From: Tretioscincus oriximinensis
Taxonomy: Eukaryota > Chordata > Lepidosauria > Squamata > Gymnophthalmidae
Direction: 5' to 3'
NCBI GenBank assembly: GCA_022410635.1
Contig: JAJVDF010000137.1
Span: forward strand, 1,969,522 to 2,033,521
Length of the DNA stretch: 64,000 nucleotides
Shown: positions 11,436 through 22,669 of the stretch, piece after piece
Layout: each line of letters begins with the position of its first letter
Position numbering within the stretch: position 1 is the first letter of the stretch
Notes under the pieces: generated by a model
Told to the model about the DNA's origin: nothing
The model's database searches: none
The model's input: the letters and a program-made list of their open reading frames with translations, nothing else
Made by a program: the position numbers and the translations under genes

Positions 11436-11860
11436 GGTGTTACTCGCTGCTCTGGGTGCCTGATGGTCTGCTGGAGTTCATGCCACCTGCCATTGATGGT
11501 CTTGTCTTCTGCCCTGAAATTGATGATCATGTGTTTTTCCATTCCAAAAGTGGTCAGAAGCTGGATGAAAACCTGGGTGTGATCAGAGCCAAAAGCGTTG
11601 TCCAGTGAAATTTGACCAAAAGGCCTTTGACCGGATTTCTCACAAGACATGTTAATAAGTATCTGGAAAATGTGTTGATGCTCAGACTTCAAAAAGGAAG
11701 AAGGGGCCTTTAAAAAACAACAACACACAGCCTCAAACCAAGCACCAGGGCTGGTTCCCAAAATTCTGGGCTTGGGTGTTGCAATCTGAGTAATTGGCCT
11801 CAAGAATGAAATCCAATTTACCTGTCAAAAAAGGTTGCCTTGAATAGGGCACGACAAGGC
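11436..11860. other. Unassigned sequence with a 153-codon antisense frame
   Basis: The minus-strand frame 11342-11803 overlaps the SINE head and has no recognised domain. It is treated as non-coding. Confidence 0.4.
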
Positions 11861-12600
11861 AGGGCCGGGCCTGGAGTGCGCGGCGGCCTCTCAGCCTGCT
11901 TCATTTCTTTTCACTCTCTTCTCCCCAGGCCACCTTTTTCTAGCCAAGAGTACAGAGAGGAGGAAAAGTTGGAACAAGTGACTAAAGAGGTGCAATGTCC
12001 TTTCCACCGTTAGCCCACTAATTACCATTAAGCTCTGGTTCCCCTTTGTGTTCCGATGGGGAGGCATCAATGAGAACGGCCTCTCGGGCCTTTCATGAGG
12101 TTGGCCAACTCCTGAATAGCAGATTTTTCCCTCTGCTTCTTTTCCCATATTAGTCTCCCCACCTCCCACCGACCCACCCCCGTTTTCTTCAGTGTACCCC
12201 CCCTCTTTCTTTACTTTTCTGGTAGCTTCCCCCCCTCCTTGTTCATGTTGTGTAAGGCCCTAAATGAATCTTGACTGCCCCAACGGCCCACTGGAGAAGC
12301 ACAAAAGGCCTCTTTCCCTAGCTACAGTCCCATTGTGCACCCTAACAATGCACTAATTGGCGGTGACAATCGTGCAGTTAGGGAGGAAGAGGTGAGGGGG
12401 GGGGGCTTTGCTTCTTTTCTAATCAGCAAAGCCCGCTACATTAAAAAGAGCGAGAGGAGAAGGAGGAGAAGGAGAAACTGGGAGGAAAGAAAGCAAGAAA
12501 CATAAGCAAGGTTTGGGGTTGGAGGGAGCAGAGGAGGGAAGGCCCCATGCAAGCCACGAAGTCATTTGGTTTGACACAGAGACAATCCGCAAGTAATTAA
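11861..12600. other. Non-repetitive block with pyrimidine/purine-rich tracts; candidate conserved non-coding sequence
   Basis: No transposon signature was seen. C/T-rich stretches around 12160-12240 face G/A-rich stretches at 12390-12540, and ctaattaccattaa and cactaattggcgg offer homeodomain-type TAAT cores. Conservation is not testable here. Confidence 0.3.
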
Positions 12601-13190
12601 GGACAAGAGTAAACCAGTTTTCATGGAAAGGTAAGTTAAGAAGGGGATGCGCATAATGTCTCCCAGGCTCTTAGCTGATGACCCCCTGAAGGACAAACGG
12701 CTTCAGTGTTCATGGGAAGATGTAGATACCCACAGCCACATTCCGATTTTCCAATAGTTTGTACCCTACTTGGCCTAGAAATGTCATGCCACTGTGTGCA
12801 AATCATCATCATTGGGATCATCCAACTGTCTAGACCAAGGGATGGTCTAAGATGTGTAAAGGTCACCATCTTGCTCAAACTAAGTAGACAAAGCGTTTCT
12901 GTGCAGGGCTTTGGGGTCACCTTCAAGGAGGGGAACATAAATGCCTGTCCCTTGAGGCAACCCTGCAACACTCCTTGTGGGTTTAAAACTGAACAAAGGG
13001 AGAGCTGGATGAGGGCCTTTGGAAACATCACCAGCCATGCAACTTGGAGATTTGCAAAAATAATTTCTTGCCTAGGGAATGGCAAGTCCAAGCAGCATTT
13101 TCATTTTCTGAGGAGGTTCCCTCACTTACCTTGTGAAATCCTATCTCACGAATGCTGTAGATTTGTTAGGCTGAAAAACAAAGAATAGGA
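12601..13190. other. Unassigned sequence with overlapping open frames on both strands
   Basis: Frames of 151 codons (minus) and 160 codons (plus) overlap. Neither has a recognisable domain, and the mutual overlap argues for chance or for decayed repeat sequence. Confidence 0.35.
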
Positions 13191-13194
13191 CAGG

Positions 13195-13450
13195 TTCTCT
13201 AGTAGGAGTAAATGGATAGTTTTGAGAGTCCCTTGGAATTCAAGGAGATCAAACCAGTCAATAGTAAAGGAATAGCAAGATAACAGGGACACAAATTCTT
13301 TGGCACACTGACCCTAAAATAAATTGAAGGTCAAGGGATAAAAGAGATGGCAGAGGACGGGACGATGCTATGGAAGCAATGAACATAAATCTGTACAGTC
13401 TTTGGGAGACAGTAAAGGATATGAGGGTCATAAAGAGGCAACCATTACTT
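13195..13450 (+). mobile_element. Bov-B LINE fragment, degenerate
   Basis: 'gagagtcccttggaattcaa' and 'ggagatcaaaccagtcaat' followed by 'agtaaaggaa' match the ordered blocks of the RTE/Bov-B ORF2 3' region. Later blocks are heavily diverged. Confidence 0.65.
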
Positions 13451-13915
13451 AGGTCTGATTTGCAGCTACCGGAACTAATCCACTTTAGTAAAAATGGATT
13501 AGCTTAATCCCATTGCAGCAGGAATTCTCTGTGTTTCTACAGAGGAACCTAAGGTACTTTAGAAACACCTTAAGGCTCTGTGCAAAGGAAGCCTGTTCCA
13601 GCAGATGACACAACAGAGCCTGTGATGATGTATGTCTCTGTGTGTGGATCCCCCATGGTGGGATTTGCCACAGGCTGCTGGCCCTGCTGCTTTTTGCTGG
13701 TTCTGAAATCTTGCTGGGTTTCCAAAGGACAGCTTTCCAGATGGCAGCATTTGCCAGCAAAGAATCCACAGCCAGGATTTGGATTCAGAGGCAGAGGCAG
13801 CCGCAGAGGTAAGCTTACTGAACATACATGCCTCTTATGACTGCTCCCATGAGCCTATTAATCTGCCCTATGTGCAAACACACCTTTGCTAATGTGCACT
13901 ACTTAGTATTGTCAT

Positions 13916-14399
13916 ACATAAGAACATAAGAACATCTGAAGAGCCATACTGGATCAGGCCACAGCCCATCAGGTCCAGCATTCTGTCTCACACAGAGGCC
14001 CAACAGATGCACCTGGGCAGTCTGAACAGAGGAAAGCAAAATATGCTCCTGTTCATGACTCCCTGCAAATGGTATTTCAGGAGTCCTGTCTGTTGCTCCA
14101 TCCCGGAGGCAGCATCCAGACATCCATCCTAGTATCCATTTATACCCTTGGTGTCCATAAACCTGTCTAGACCTGTCTTGAAGCTATCCAAGCTGTTAGC
14201 TACCACTACCTCTTCAGGAAGTAAATTCCACAGGCCGATGACCCTCTGGGTGAAAAAATACTTTCGTTTTGTCTGTTCTCACTTTTCTGCCCATCAGTTT
14301 CAAGGAGAGCCCTCTGGTCCTTGCGTTGTGCGATAGAGAAAACATTTTTCTCTACTCACTTTTTTTATCCCATGCATGATTTGGCTCTATCAGTAATGT
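13916..14399 (-). mobile_element. CR1-like LINE 3' end, antisense
   Basis: It begins with tandem ataagaacataagaacat (the 3' terminal octamer repeat in antisense), then the agagccatactggatcaggc block, the ggaagtaaattccacaggcc block and upstream sequence. It matches 44896-45275 in the opposite orientation. The hAT-like element follows directly. Confidence 0.85.
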
Positions 14400-14407
14400 G
14401 TTTTAGG

Positions 14408-14947
14408 CAGTGCTTTTTTTCCAGAACAAAAGGTGCCGGAACTAACNNNNNNNNNNNNNNNNNNNNNNNNNNNNNNNNNNNNNNNNNNNNNNNNNNNNNN
14501 NNNNNNNNNNNNNNNNNNNNNNNNNNNNNNNNNNNNNNNNNNNNNNNNNNNNNNNNNNNNNNNNNNNNNNNNNNNNNNNNNNNNNNNNNNNNNNNNNNNN
14601 NNNNNNNNNNNNNNNNNNNNNNNNNNNNNNNNNNNNNNNNNNNNNNNNNNNNNNNNNNNNNNNNNNNNNNNNNNNNNNNNNNNNNNNNNNNNNNNNNNNN
14701 NNNNNNNNNNNNNNNNNNNNNNNNNNNNNNNNNNNNNNNNNNNNNNNNNNNNNNNNNNNNNNNNNNNNNNNNNNNNNNNNNNNNNNNNNNNNNNNNNNNN
14801 NNNNNNNNNNNNNNNNNNNNNNNNNNNNNNNNNNNNNNNNNNNNNNNNNNNNNNNNNNNNNNNNNNNNNNNNNNNNGCGCGCGCCCCCGCCTAAATAAAA
14901 GGTGCCAGAACTGCGTTCCGGTGCGTTCCGTCACAAAAAAAGCCCTG
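14408..14947. mobile_element. hAT-like DNA element spanning the assembly gap, with target duplication
   Basis: The termini CAGTGCTTTTTTTCC and ACAAAAAAAGCCCTG, with subterminal aaaggtgccggaact and aaaggtgccagaact, frame the gap. GTTTTAGG precedes it (14400-14407) and follows it (14948-14955), an exact 8-bp duplication. The interior is unknown. Confidence 0.85.
14447..14876. other. Assembly gap, 430 N
   Basis: The run of N is followed by gcgcgcgcccccgcc, so the missing sequence may be GC-rich or repetitive. Long frames across it are artefacts. Confidence 1.
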
Positions 14948-15132
14948 GTTTTAGGGAGATGTTGCAGCACATCTAACATATTCTGTCGTTATTCCCATGT
15001 AGATAACAAGATGGAATAGTGGGATCTCTAAAATGCTTTAGCAAGCTTGTTTCCACTGAGCCTTTCCATATCTGAATAATGGGTAGCTTTCACAGTGGAG
15101 AGCCTTAACCTGCGATATATATTATATATATT

Positions 15133-15375
15133 ATAAATTTCATAGAAATAGCCATATTAGTCTTAGTAGACAATCCAGCAATGGGGCTTTTAGCAGCACT
15201 TGGAGACTAACAAGATGAAGGTAGATGTCGTGAGCTTTCGTAGACACTTCTACTTCTTCAGATGCAAAGAGGCCAATGTCAGGGACAGACTTTATAGGAA
15301 ACTGTCTATGAAAACTCATGCCATCTACCTTTCTCTTGTTAGTCTCTAAGGGCCACAAGCCCCCTTGCTAGACTA
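15133..15375. mobile_element. Foldback element, family E
   Basis: The arm gagactaacaagatgaagg, gtagatgtcgtgagctttcg is repeated inverted as catgccatctacctt, tctcttgttagtctctaagg. The unit with 'acttcttcagatg' recurs at 18985, 36455, 47095 and 52728. Confidence 0.7.
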
Positions 15376-15509
15376 TATATTATACTTTTGCTGATGAAAT
15401 CCTACTGTGCAGAGTGGTAACAGCAAAAATAGGCTGTGAAAAAGGCCTCTATATACTGAGCAATAGGGAATCAAAATGACAGATGTTGTTCAAAGGCAGT
15501 AAGAATATA

Positions 15510-15580
15510 AGCCCTGCTGAGTTGGGCCACAGCATTCTGCTTCTGGCTCACATAGCGACCCACCAACTGCTTCTCAGCAT
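15510..15580 (-). mobile_element. CR1-like 3' fragment, degenerate
   Basis: 'gtaagaatataagccctgct' and 'cattctgcttctggctcaca' match the antisense CR1-like end in order. Confidence 0.55.
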
Positions 15581-15670
15581 CTCAAGGAAAGTCAAGGTCA
15601 AAACTTCCACCTGTGCTTGATATCCTACAACTAGCATCTGCAACTGAAACTTGCCTATGTCTCCAATGAA

Positions 15671-15742
15671 ATATTCAACAAAATAGCAACTAAAAGGTTA
15701 ATATTCAACAAAATAGCAACTAAAAGGTTAACTAAAAGGTTA
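15671..15742. repeat. Perfect 30-bp tandem duplication
   Basis: The unit beginning atattcaacaaaatagcaac and ending taaaaggtta occurs twice without mismatch. A partial third unit (actaaaaggtta) follows. Confidence 0.97.
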
Positions 15743-15904
15743 ATTCTAGAGATGAAATAGTTTCATGTTGTGCTCTGGCCAGAGGCAGTACAGTCTTTTT
15801 GCATGCTCCCCAGAAGAAGCATCCCAGGTCCTAACCCCCAAACAGGATGTGTGAAGGCTGTATTCTCTAGCCTTTCTGTTTTCTACAAGCTTGACTGCAG
15901 TCCC

Positions 15905-16000
15905 CTCACTATAAAAGGGTGAAAACAGCGCCGGACGCTGAGCGCTCCGCATGGGGTTCGCTGATGGCGCGCTCAGTGGCCGACGCTGGGTGAAAATATG
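15905..16000. repeat. CpG-rich imperfect inverted repeat with upstream TATA box
   Basis: TATAAAAG (15910-15917) precedes a CpG-dense 65-bp patch whose arms (cgccggacgctgagcgc and the inverse of gcgctcagtggccgacg) pair imperfectly. It stands out from its AT-rich surroundings. The function is unknown. Confidence 0.45.
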
Positions 16001-16189
16001 TCACGTGGCAAGTAGAACACAGAAAGACTAGCATACACTTCCTGCAGGAATGTTTCCACAGCACAGGGATGACTGTAGGCAGCTTAAAGGTTCTCCACGC
16101 AAGGCAAGTGTAAGGGAAGTTTAAGAATGGTTTTGGGGTGCTGAGGAATAATCAAGGATTTTATGAATGAGAATACTTACAAGGAGACA

Positions 16190-16497
16190 GGCACGGATAG
16201 CTCAGTTGATTAGGAATTCGTCTCTCACCTGGGAGATCAGGTTTCGAAGCCCTGTGTGGGACATGGGGAGGGGTGAGCACCTTCCACTAGCCTGTAGCTC
16301 TAGCCAACCCAGCTATTCGAAAGCATGAATTGCAAGAAATTGCAACTGACTGCAAGTAGATACGTGGGAACCACCAGAATCTGGTGGGGAAGATAGAATG
16401 TAAGCCTTCGGGCAAAATATATCCTTGTAAGCCGCTTTGGATCCCTTTGAAAGGTGAGAAAAGCGGCGTATAAGAACCAAGTTCTTCTTCTTCTTCT
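16190..16497 (+). mobile_element. SINE-1, full length
   Basis: The head tagctcagttgattagg, B box ggtttcgaagcc, terminal hairpin and (TTC)n are all present. Confidence 0.92.
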
Positions 16498-18170
16498 CTG
16501 CTAACCCCCAATGTGCGAAAAATACTGCAGTTTATTTTCTAAACTCTTTGCTCTGTTTTGCAAGTCAAGATCTATTGCAAACCCATATGGTTTGACCCCA
16601 CATAATCCCACCTGTGGTCCCATGGCCTTAAAACTATGTTGGTTTACAAGGCACTATTAAAGCAGAGTCCAGGCCTGGTCCCTTGGTCTGAAACAACTGT
16701 GTGTGGTTCTAATTCTTTCATGTCATTTCAGTTATTTCAAGCTTGAAATTGTCAAGTGTCAGTGGTTAGGAAATTACATAGTTGTGCGTTCAGACTGAAA
16801 CTGGAGACATATCCAGTTACTGACATTTATAAAAAGGCTTTGGACACTCACTGTGGAAATATAAAGGAAATCAACAATATGGGCAACATTGCCTCGGCTT
16901 ATTTTGTGGGAGTGTGATTTGGAGGTTTCAACTCACTATGGAAGCCAATTGTGAATTGAGTTCCTCTCTTACTGTTGCAACTGTGTAAACATTGTGAAAT
17001 ACTTTGTTTTTCCCATATGACTTTATCTCCAAGTGTAGAAAAACGTGCACCCAACAGTTGGTTGACCTGGACAACTCTTTGTGGAACAACCTGAAGTATA
17101 AATGTAATAATGATGAGTCTTCAGCTCCCTACAATTCTCCCATGCAGTCTTTCTCACCGGAATTATTTTTTCCTGGTGTGGTTGGCAGTCCTGAATGTAG
17201 ACGATGTTTACGATGATGGGTGTGTGGACACAGAAGATGCTATAATTCTGTGTATAGTACTTGCAGCCATATTATATTATAATCAAAACAGAGTGGGTGT
17301 TTATTTTGGCATCTTGTTTGGTAGCTTATAATAAGGTGTTGTTGTTTTAGACCATTACTTCCCTAGTGTTGCTTAATATCAAAATCAAGTTTACATTTGA
17401 CAAAAAATACGTGCAAGAACATGTTATTGTATTAGCAAGATTACGTTAATTTGATCCTCTTAGATAAATGCGCTGTAGCCATGGAATTTGTATGCAAATT
17501 TCTGCAAAAGTAAGTTAAAATAACTGCCAGCCTGTTTCAGTTTTAGCAGATGCAATTTATAATGCCCACAGCACCTGCTGAATTTTTCTCTTTTATACGT
17601 CCACTAAAGATGCAGCACTCCTGTCCTTTTTTCTGGTTTAGTAGAGTAGCAGCTGAATGCCGTTTTGATTCAAGTTTTGTTCCTCTCTCTTGAACAAAAC
17701 CTACTAAGTCCAAAATGTTTCCTATTGCTTGGGCACTACTGAGTAATGATTAACTCCTAGTCTGCATCCCCGCAAAGGATTTTTACCAAGGTGGTACTTA
17801 CATCAGGCTGAATTCTCATGAAAAGGGCTGTGGTCTCAGATTTTCCAACAATCACTGTTCGATTACCTAGTGGACTTCTCTAAAAATCTGAAAAATAGCC
17901 TTCATGGGGTCTTCTACTGTGGGGAAAAAAGGTAAATCTCATGAGCTTTGAGGCTAGATGTAAAAATTCATTGGCTCTCAGCTTGCAGAGCATGCTGGGA
18001 ATCATAGTAAAACAGGTGCAGCAATTATTTATTGGACATATGTCACAAGAATACAAGGAAATATAATGAAGAAACAGGAAACAGCAAGGAAAATTGAGGT
18101 GGGGCAGAATGAAAAACATTTTTTAAAAATTAAATAGCGAAAAGAAAACATGTTTTGGGAAGGCATCCCT
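16498..18170. other. Unassigned AT-rich sequence
   Basis: No gene, RNA or repeat family was recognised. Small frames near 17004-17331 lack domains. Confidence 0.4.
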
Positions 18171-18174
18171 AGTT

Positions 18175-18312
18175 GCCTGCGACGTGTGCAATTTTCTTGG
18201 TAGGGGTATGGAAGTGGTTTGCTACTGCCTGCTTCCAGGAAAAGGCTGGGATTCCACTGGCAACCCTCCGGCAAACTACTTTCCAGCTAGTTTGTTCTAC
18301 CGCTGAGCTCCA
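18175..18312 (-). repeat. Possible tRNA-derived SINE, antisense
   Basis: On the minus strand 'ggagctcagcggtagaac' resembles an A-box head. The B-box region (gagggttgcc) is poor, so this is tentative. Confidence 0.35.
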
Positions 18313-18984
18313 CTGTTTTAAAAATGTTAAATTCTTCCTCCCAGCATCATTGACTAACCCCTATATTAAGATCCTTTGTTCTAGTCTTTGCAGCTTGCAT
18401 TTTGTGTGGAACAGAGAATATTATATTTAAGAGACTCCTCCTTCCATTCATTCTGCAAGGATACATTTCTGATTGTCGTTGGTGTCTGCCTCTCTTTAGA
18501 AGTCGCACAATACCTGCAAACTTCACATCAGGTGGTCAAGCGGACCCACCCAACGATCTCTCATTTTGCTAAGCAAATAATTTGTTACCAGAAGTCATTT
18601 CCCCTGGGGAGGACCTCAGTGTGAGAGAAAACACAGTGGATTGCGTGAAATCTCAGAACTGCCTTCAAAAACCCACTTCAATGAGAGGCTCTTGCAACAT
18701 CTTGTGGTAGCACAAGGAATTCTGTAACTTAATTACTGTGTCGTAACAGTGAGGAAGTTTTGATTATGCCTTGTTTTAGATGGTACTAGAAACAAGATTT
18801 ACAGCAGAGTTTTATTGCTGGAACAAAAGGCAGCAGCAGGCAAAGGGTACAATTCAAGTTCTGAGTATGGATTAATCAAAGTACTGGTCAATCATGGTGA
18901 GACCAAAGCATCTGACAAGTCCAGAAATGAACTGGAAAGACTGAAGCCAGGAACAGAGGGGGGATACCACTTAAAGGATCAGTT

Positions 18985-19120
18985 AATTTCAGAGAAATAG
19001 CCATGTTAGTCTAGTAGAAAGTCAAGCAAAGGAGTTAGCAGCATTTTGAGACTAACTTGAGAAAAGTGGGTGGCATAAGCTTTCGTAGACACGTCTACTT
19101 CTTCAGATGTACTTCTTCAA
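18985..19120 (+). mobile_element. Foldback element, family E, one arm
   Basis: 'gagaaatagccatgttagtc' through 'cataagctttcgtagacacg' and 'tctacttcttcagatg' match the left arm at 15133. The inverted arm is absent. Confidence 0.7.
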
Positions 19121-19366
19121 GGATTAGTTGTTAGCAATATTGTGATGTTGGACTAATGGCTCTATTTCTAGCTCTCTGCCTCATCACAAGGGTGGAGCCT
19201 GAGAACTTGGCACATGTCAGTTAACCTTGCTGAATACTGCAGCTGCTGCTGAGCTTTGTATTGGTCAACAAAGCTTATTGTTGGCCCATCCTCTTGATCT
19301 GACTGTAGAACTTGGCCACCAGTCTCATTTGCCAAAGTAGCTCTTGTTCATTACAATGGTTCCTCT

Positions 19367-19406
19367 GGCTCTGATCCTAGCTCAACGGCTCTGATCCTAG
19401 CTCAAT
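19367..19406. repeat. 20-bp tandem duplication
   Basis: ggctctgatcctagctcaac is followed immediately by the same unit with one terminal change. Confidence 0.95.
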
Positions 19407-19409
19407 AAC

Positions 19410-20490
19410 AAGACGTTCAAGATGACATGACAGAAAGACATTGGTCTATACTTGCTTTAGGTCCTTTCCTTGACTCTTCAGAGTCTAATTCTTCTTAGAG
19501 AAAAAGTAAAGTTTTGGAAAGGGAATAGTCTAGAGCTCTGCTCATATTTTTATTTTAGATTAACTCCAGTCTTGAAAAATGGAATTTCATTGGAACGAAA
19601 GATGGTCAAAGCTACAGGTGTGATTGTGGCCTGGATAAATTAAATAAGTAGCTAAGTATGTCTTACTCGTTGTTCATTTTGTTCTAATCAAATAGTAATG
19701 TGCTTTCCCCCCCCAACAAATGTTGCTTCTTTGCCAAAATGTATTATCTCCGTATCTATTGAGTAACTGTGTAGATTAAGTGTTCTATCATCTTCAGTGG
19801 GGGCCCGTGGATCTACCCAATGCATTTAAGTAGCGCTTTAATTTTTTGCTTTCGTGTTGTCGGCAAAATGAAAGCAGGATTTTCAATCACTTTCTTGCTC
19901 TTCTAGTCTCCCCCAGTGTAACAATCTTTGAGGTGCTTTTGGCTAGGGTTTCCAAAACTCCCAATTCAGCCTGATTTTGAATGCCCTTTTTCGCTCCTGG
20001 AAAAATGGGGAGGGGAGGGGTGTGTGTTTCTGATGGTTGTTTGCTTCTGACGGCCAATAGCTGCTTCGCAAAGCCCCTGGCTTCTAATGGTCCCTTTCTT
20101 TGAAGCAAAGAGTCTGCTAACATCTTCAGTTGACTTCTTGGCTGCTCACCAGCCACGGTTGTGATAAGGAGTGTGTGGTTTGGGTGTGGTTTAGATGTAG
20201 TTTTGGTGGGGGAATGAGACTGCTTACAACACTGCCTTGTTTTTCATTTTTAAACACGGTAATTCTACTTTTCCCTGTTTCACTTTTGGAAAAAATATTG
20301 TTTCATCGGGTGCAAATAAATCATCACATTTAAAAACACCATATAAATGTAAATGTGTAAATTTTAAAAAATTAATTTTTAGATGCTCATAGACTTTGGG
20401 AACCTTAGCTTTGCAAAAAAAAATCACGTACAAATGTAAGTATGTTCAAAAGCTGCAATGAGAAGAATTTATAGAAACTGAAGCTCTCAG
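19410..20490. other. Unassigned sequence
   Basis: No recognisable feature was seen. A frame at 19887-20156 (minus) has no domain. Confidence 0.4.
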
Positions 20491-20496
20491 CAGAGA

Positions 20497-20790
20497 GTTT
20501 TTATTTATTTATTTATTTAAGAATATATATCCCAATCCAGAGAGATAATAACAATAATAAAAGGTAAAAGATAAGGAATATTCTTCAAACATACTCAAAT
20601 TCCCTCCTTCCCTGACAGGAGAGCACACGGAGAAAATTAAATATGAAAGGCCTGGGTGAAAAGATACATTTTAACGGTGAGGAAATCGTATCATGGAGAC
20701 ATTTGGTGAACGCCAGAGAGAAACTGCTCCGGAGTCTGAAGTCACCATGGAAAAGGTCTTGCCCTCATTTTGTGATCTTAAGGCATTAGT
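20497..20790. repeat. Interspersed repeat starting with (TTTA)n
   Basis: A TTTA run, then 'gcctgggtgaaaagatacat' and later blocks resemble 35140-35520 (aggtaaaaaggtatatcttcaa). It is probably retroposon-derived, class uncertain. Confidence 0.4.
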
Positions 20791-20887
20791 AAGTTGTCTA
20801 AAGGCCTTTCTGAAGCCAGTTCTTCTGAGAATATTATAAAGTATTTTGGACTAGGCAGGAATGGATACTGTTTCATTTCAGAACAAA

Positions 20888-21045
20888 GCCCTGTGCACAT
20901 GGAGCCTTATTCTGGGTCACATCTTGGGCCATTCCCATGTCAGTATAGACTATGGCAGGTCGGGGCCTGCCATAGTCTACACTAGCATGTGGTTGGCAGG
21001 CTCCTATTCTGAAGGACAGTCCAGGATAAGGCTCCATGTGGATAC
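20888..21045. mobile_element. Foldback element, family B
   Basis: The centre GTATAGACTATGGCAGG tcgg GGCCTGCCATAGTCTACAC is nearly perfectly palindromic. The outer arms (cacatggagccttattctgg and the inverse of ccaggataaggctccatgtg) also pair. It is related to 31109-31389. Confidence 0.8.
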
Positions 21046-21965
21046 AGCCCAAGTCAAGTGTTTTCATGACCACTCAGCCATCAGACACTTTCCCTATTGT
21101 ACAACTGCAAAGTCAAATGTTTCCCTTATGAATTACATCAGTTTTGAAGGGAAGAATTTGCCTTGATCTCACAGACTGGATAATTTGTAGGAATAGAAGC
21201 TGAGCATCTTATGACTAGTGAACCATCTTTAACATGAAAGTTGTGTTGGAGAGTTGTCTCTAATGGAACAGTTTCATGTTTTATTCACTGTGTTTTAAAT
21301 CACCATGGAAAAGCAGCTCTTGTGAAAAGCTTTTCTAAGACAAGTGAGACAATGATACGAGTTACCCGCGTCTTCTAGAATGGCAGGAGATCCTATCTGG
21401 GATCCTGAGACAGGAAGAAGTACATATTTTTTTCTGTCAGTGAAAGAACAGGCAGTTGGCAAATCCTTTTAAGCTCCTGAAAAACCTCAGCTGTTGCAAA
21501 CAATGGATTTAGTTAATGCCAATTGTAATGGGATTTTTATTAGGAACCAGAACAAAACTGGGACTTCCTTTCACAGTGGAGTCAATCAACACACATCAGG
21601 TGGTAGGAATTTTAGACAGTCCCTAGTACTATGATTATAGATGAGCAACTCATGCAAATCACCATGTTGGTGCCTGTTTCTGTCAAGCTAGTGAATAGAC
21701 CATTCCAAAGGCAAAAACTGAAATTAAAGTCATTAGCAAGCCCAATGGTCTCATAATGAAAAGTGACTTAATGGTTGATCTGAAAGAAGGAGAAGGAGCA
21801 GTTTCTAAAGCACCACACAGAAGTACCATTTTGTACCTGCAGATTCACAATCTGGTTTAACATAAAGTGTAAAATAAAAAAGGGCTCGAATTTGCAAAGA
21901 CCAGGAAGACTCCAAGGGAAGCCTAAGACTTCATGTGCGCTCGGGTTGTGGGTTTTCATTTACTT

Positions 21966-22005
21966 GAACTGATCCATTTTAGTAGAAGTGGATTAGCTCG
22001 ATCTG
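21966..22005. repeat. Short hairpin shared with two other loci
   Basis: gaactgatccattttagtag followed by aagtggattag is a weak hairpin. It closely resembles 13474-13512 and 54449-54480. Confidence 0.4.
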
Positions 22006-22235
22006 TTTTAGGTCTGTTTGCACAGGCTCAGTAATTGGTTTTAGGGTCTCAAACAGATTTCTGACCCTGTGCAAAAAAGACCTTGATTAAATCTGATAAG
22101 TCAGGTAAATGCAAAGTGTTCAAATATTTAAGTATTCAGTGTTCAAATACAATACAAATACATTTAAGGAGGGACAATGGAGCTGAGGTTAAAAGTTTCA
22201 ACAGAGATATCGGAATCCAATGCCTTGTGTTGACT

Positions 22236-22428
22236 GTGGAGAGGGGTGAGCACCCCCTACTGGCCTTAGCTTCAGCCAACTCAGCTGTTCAAATTTTTTT
22301 ACAAGTAGATAAAAGCTTATTGAAAGCTTTTTTATTATAAGCAACATGGTGGGGAAGATATGTAAGCCTTCGGGCGAATCCCTTCGGGTGAGAAGGGTGG
22401 GGTATAAAAACCAGATTCCTCTTCTTAT
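22236..22428 (+). mobile_element. SINE-1-related element, head lost
   Basis: 'ggagaggggtgagcacc' and the 'ggtggggaagat...aagccttcgggcga' tail match SINE-1. The tail ends ggggtataaaaaccag with only a short TTC run. Confidence 0.75.
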
Positions 22429-22433
22429 ATTCT

Positions 22434-22482
22434 ATTCTTTATTGAGAGTTGCTTTGTATACAATAAAGAACACAATATAAAG
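22434..22482. repeat. Direct repeat partner of 23253-23300
   Basis: ttctattctttattgagagt followed by tgctttgtatacaataaag recurs 0.8 kb downstream with few changes. The two flank an L2-like LINE copy. Confidence 0.6.
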
Positions 22483-22669
22483 ATTAGGAGGTACAAGTAG
22501 GCAAACATGAATGTTCCTTTTGGAGATTTAAACTGACAAAATTGACAATAATGCAGAACTTGAACATGGAAGCCAATCAAATGTCCTGTTAGTCAAATCA
22601 ACAACCATTACTGCCAGCTATTATTCTGGTATTAGAGTTTTTAAGGGGTCACAGAAGGGGAGGTTTAAC

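Noticed and set aside
11342..11803. 153-codon antisense frame
   Set aside because: It runs into a SINE head and shows no family similarity.
12636..13188. Overlapping 151- and 160-codon frames
   Set aside because: They lie on opposite strands over the same DNA with no domain, splice logic or start context.
14321..15019. Very long open frames on both strands
   Set aside because: They run through 430 undetermined bases; the flanks are transposon ends.
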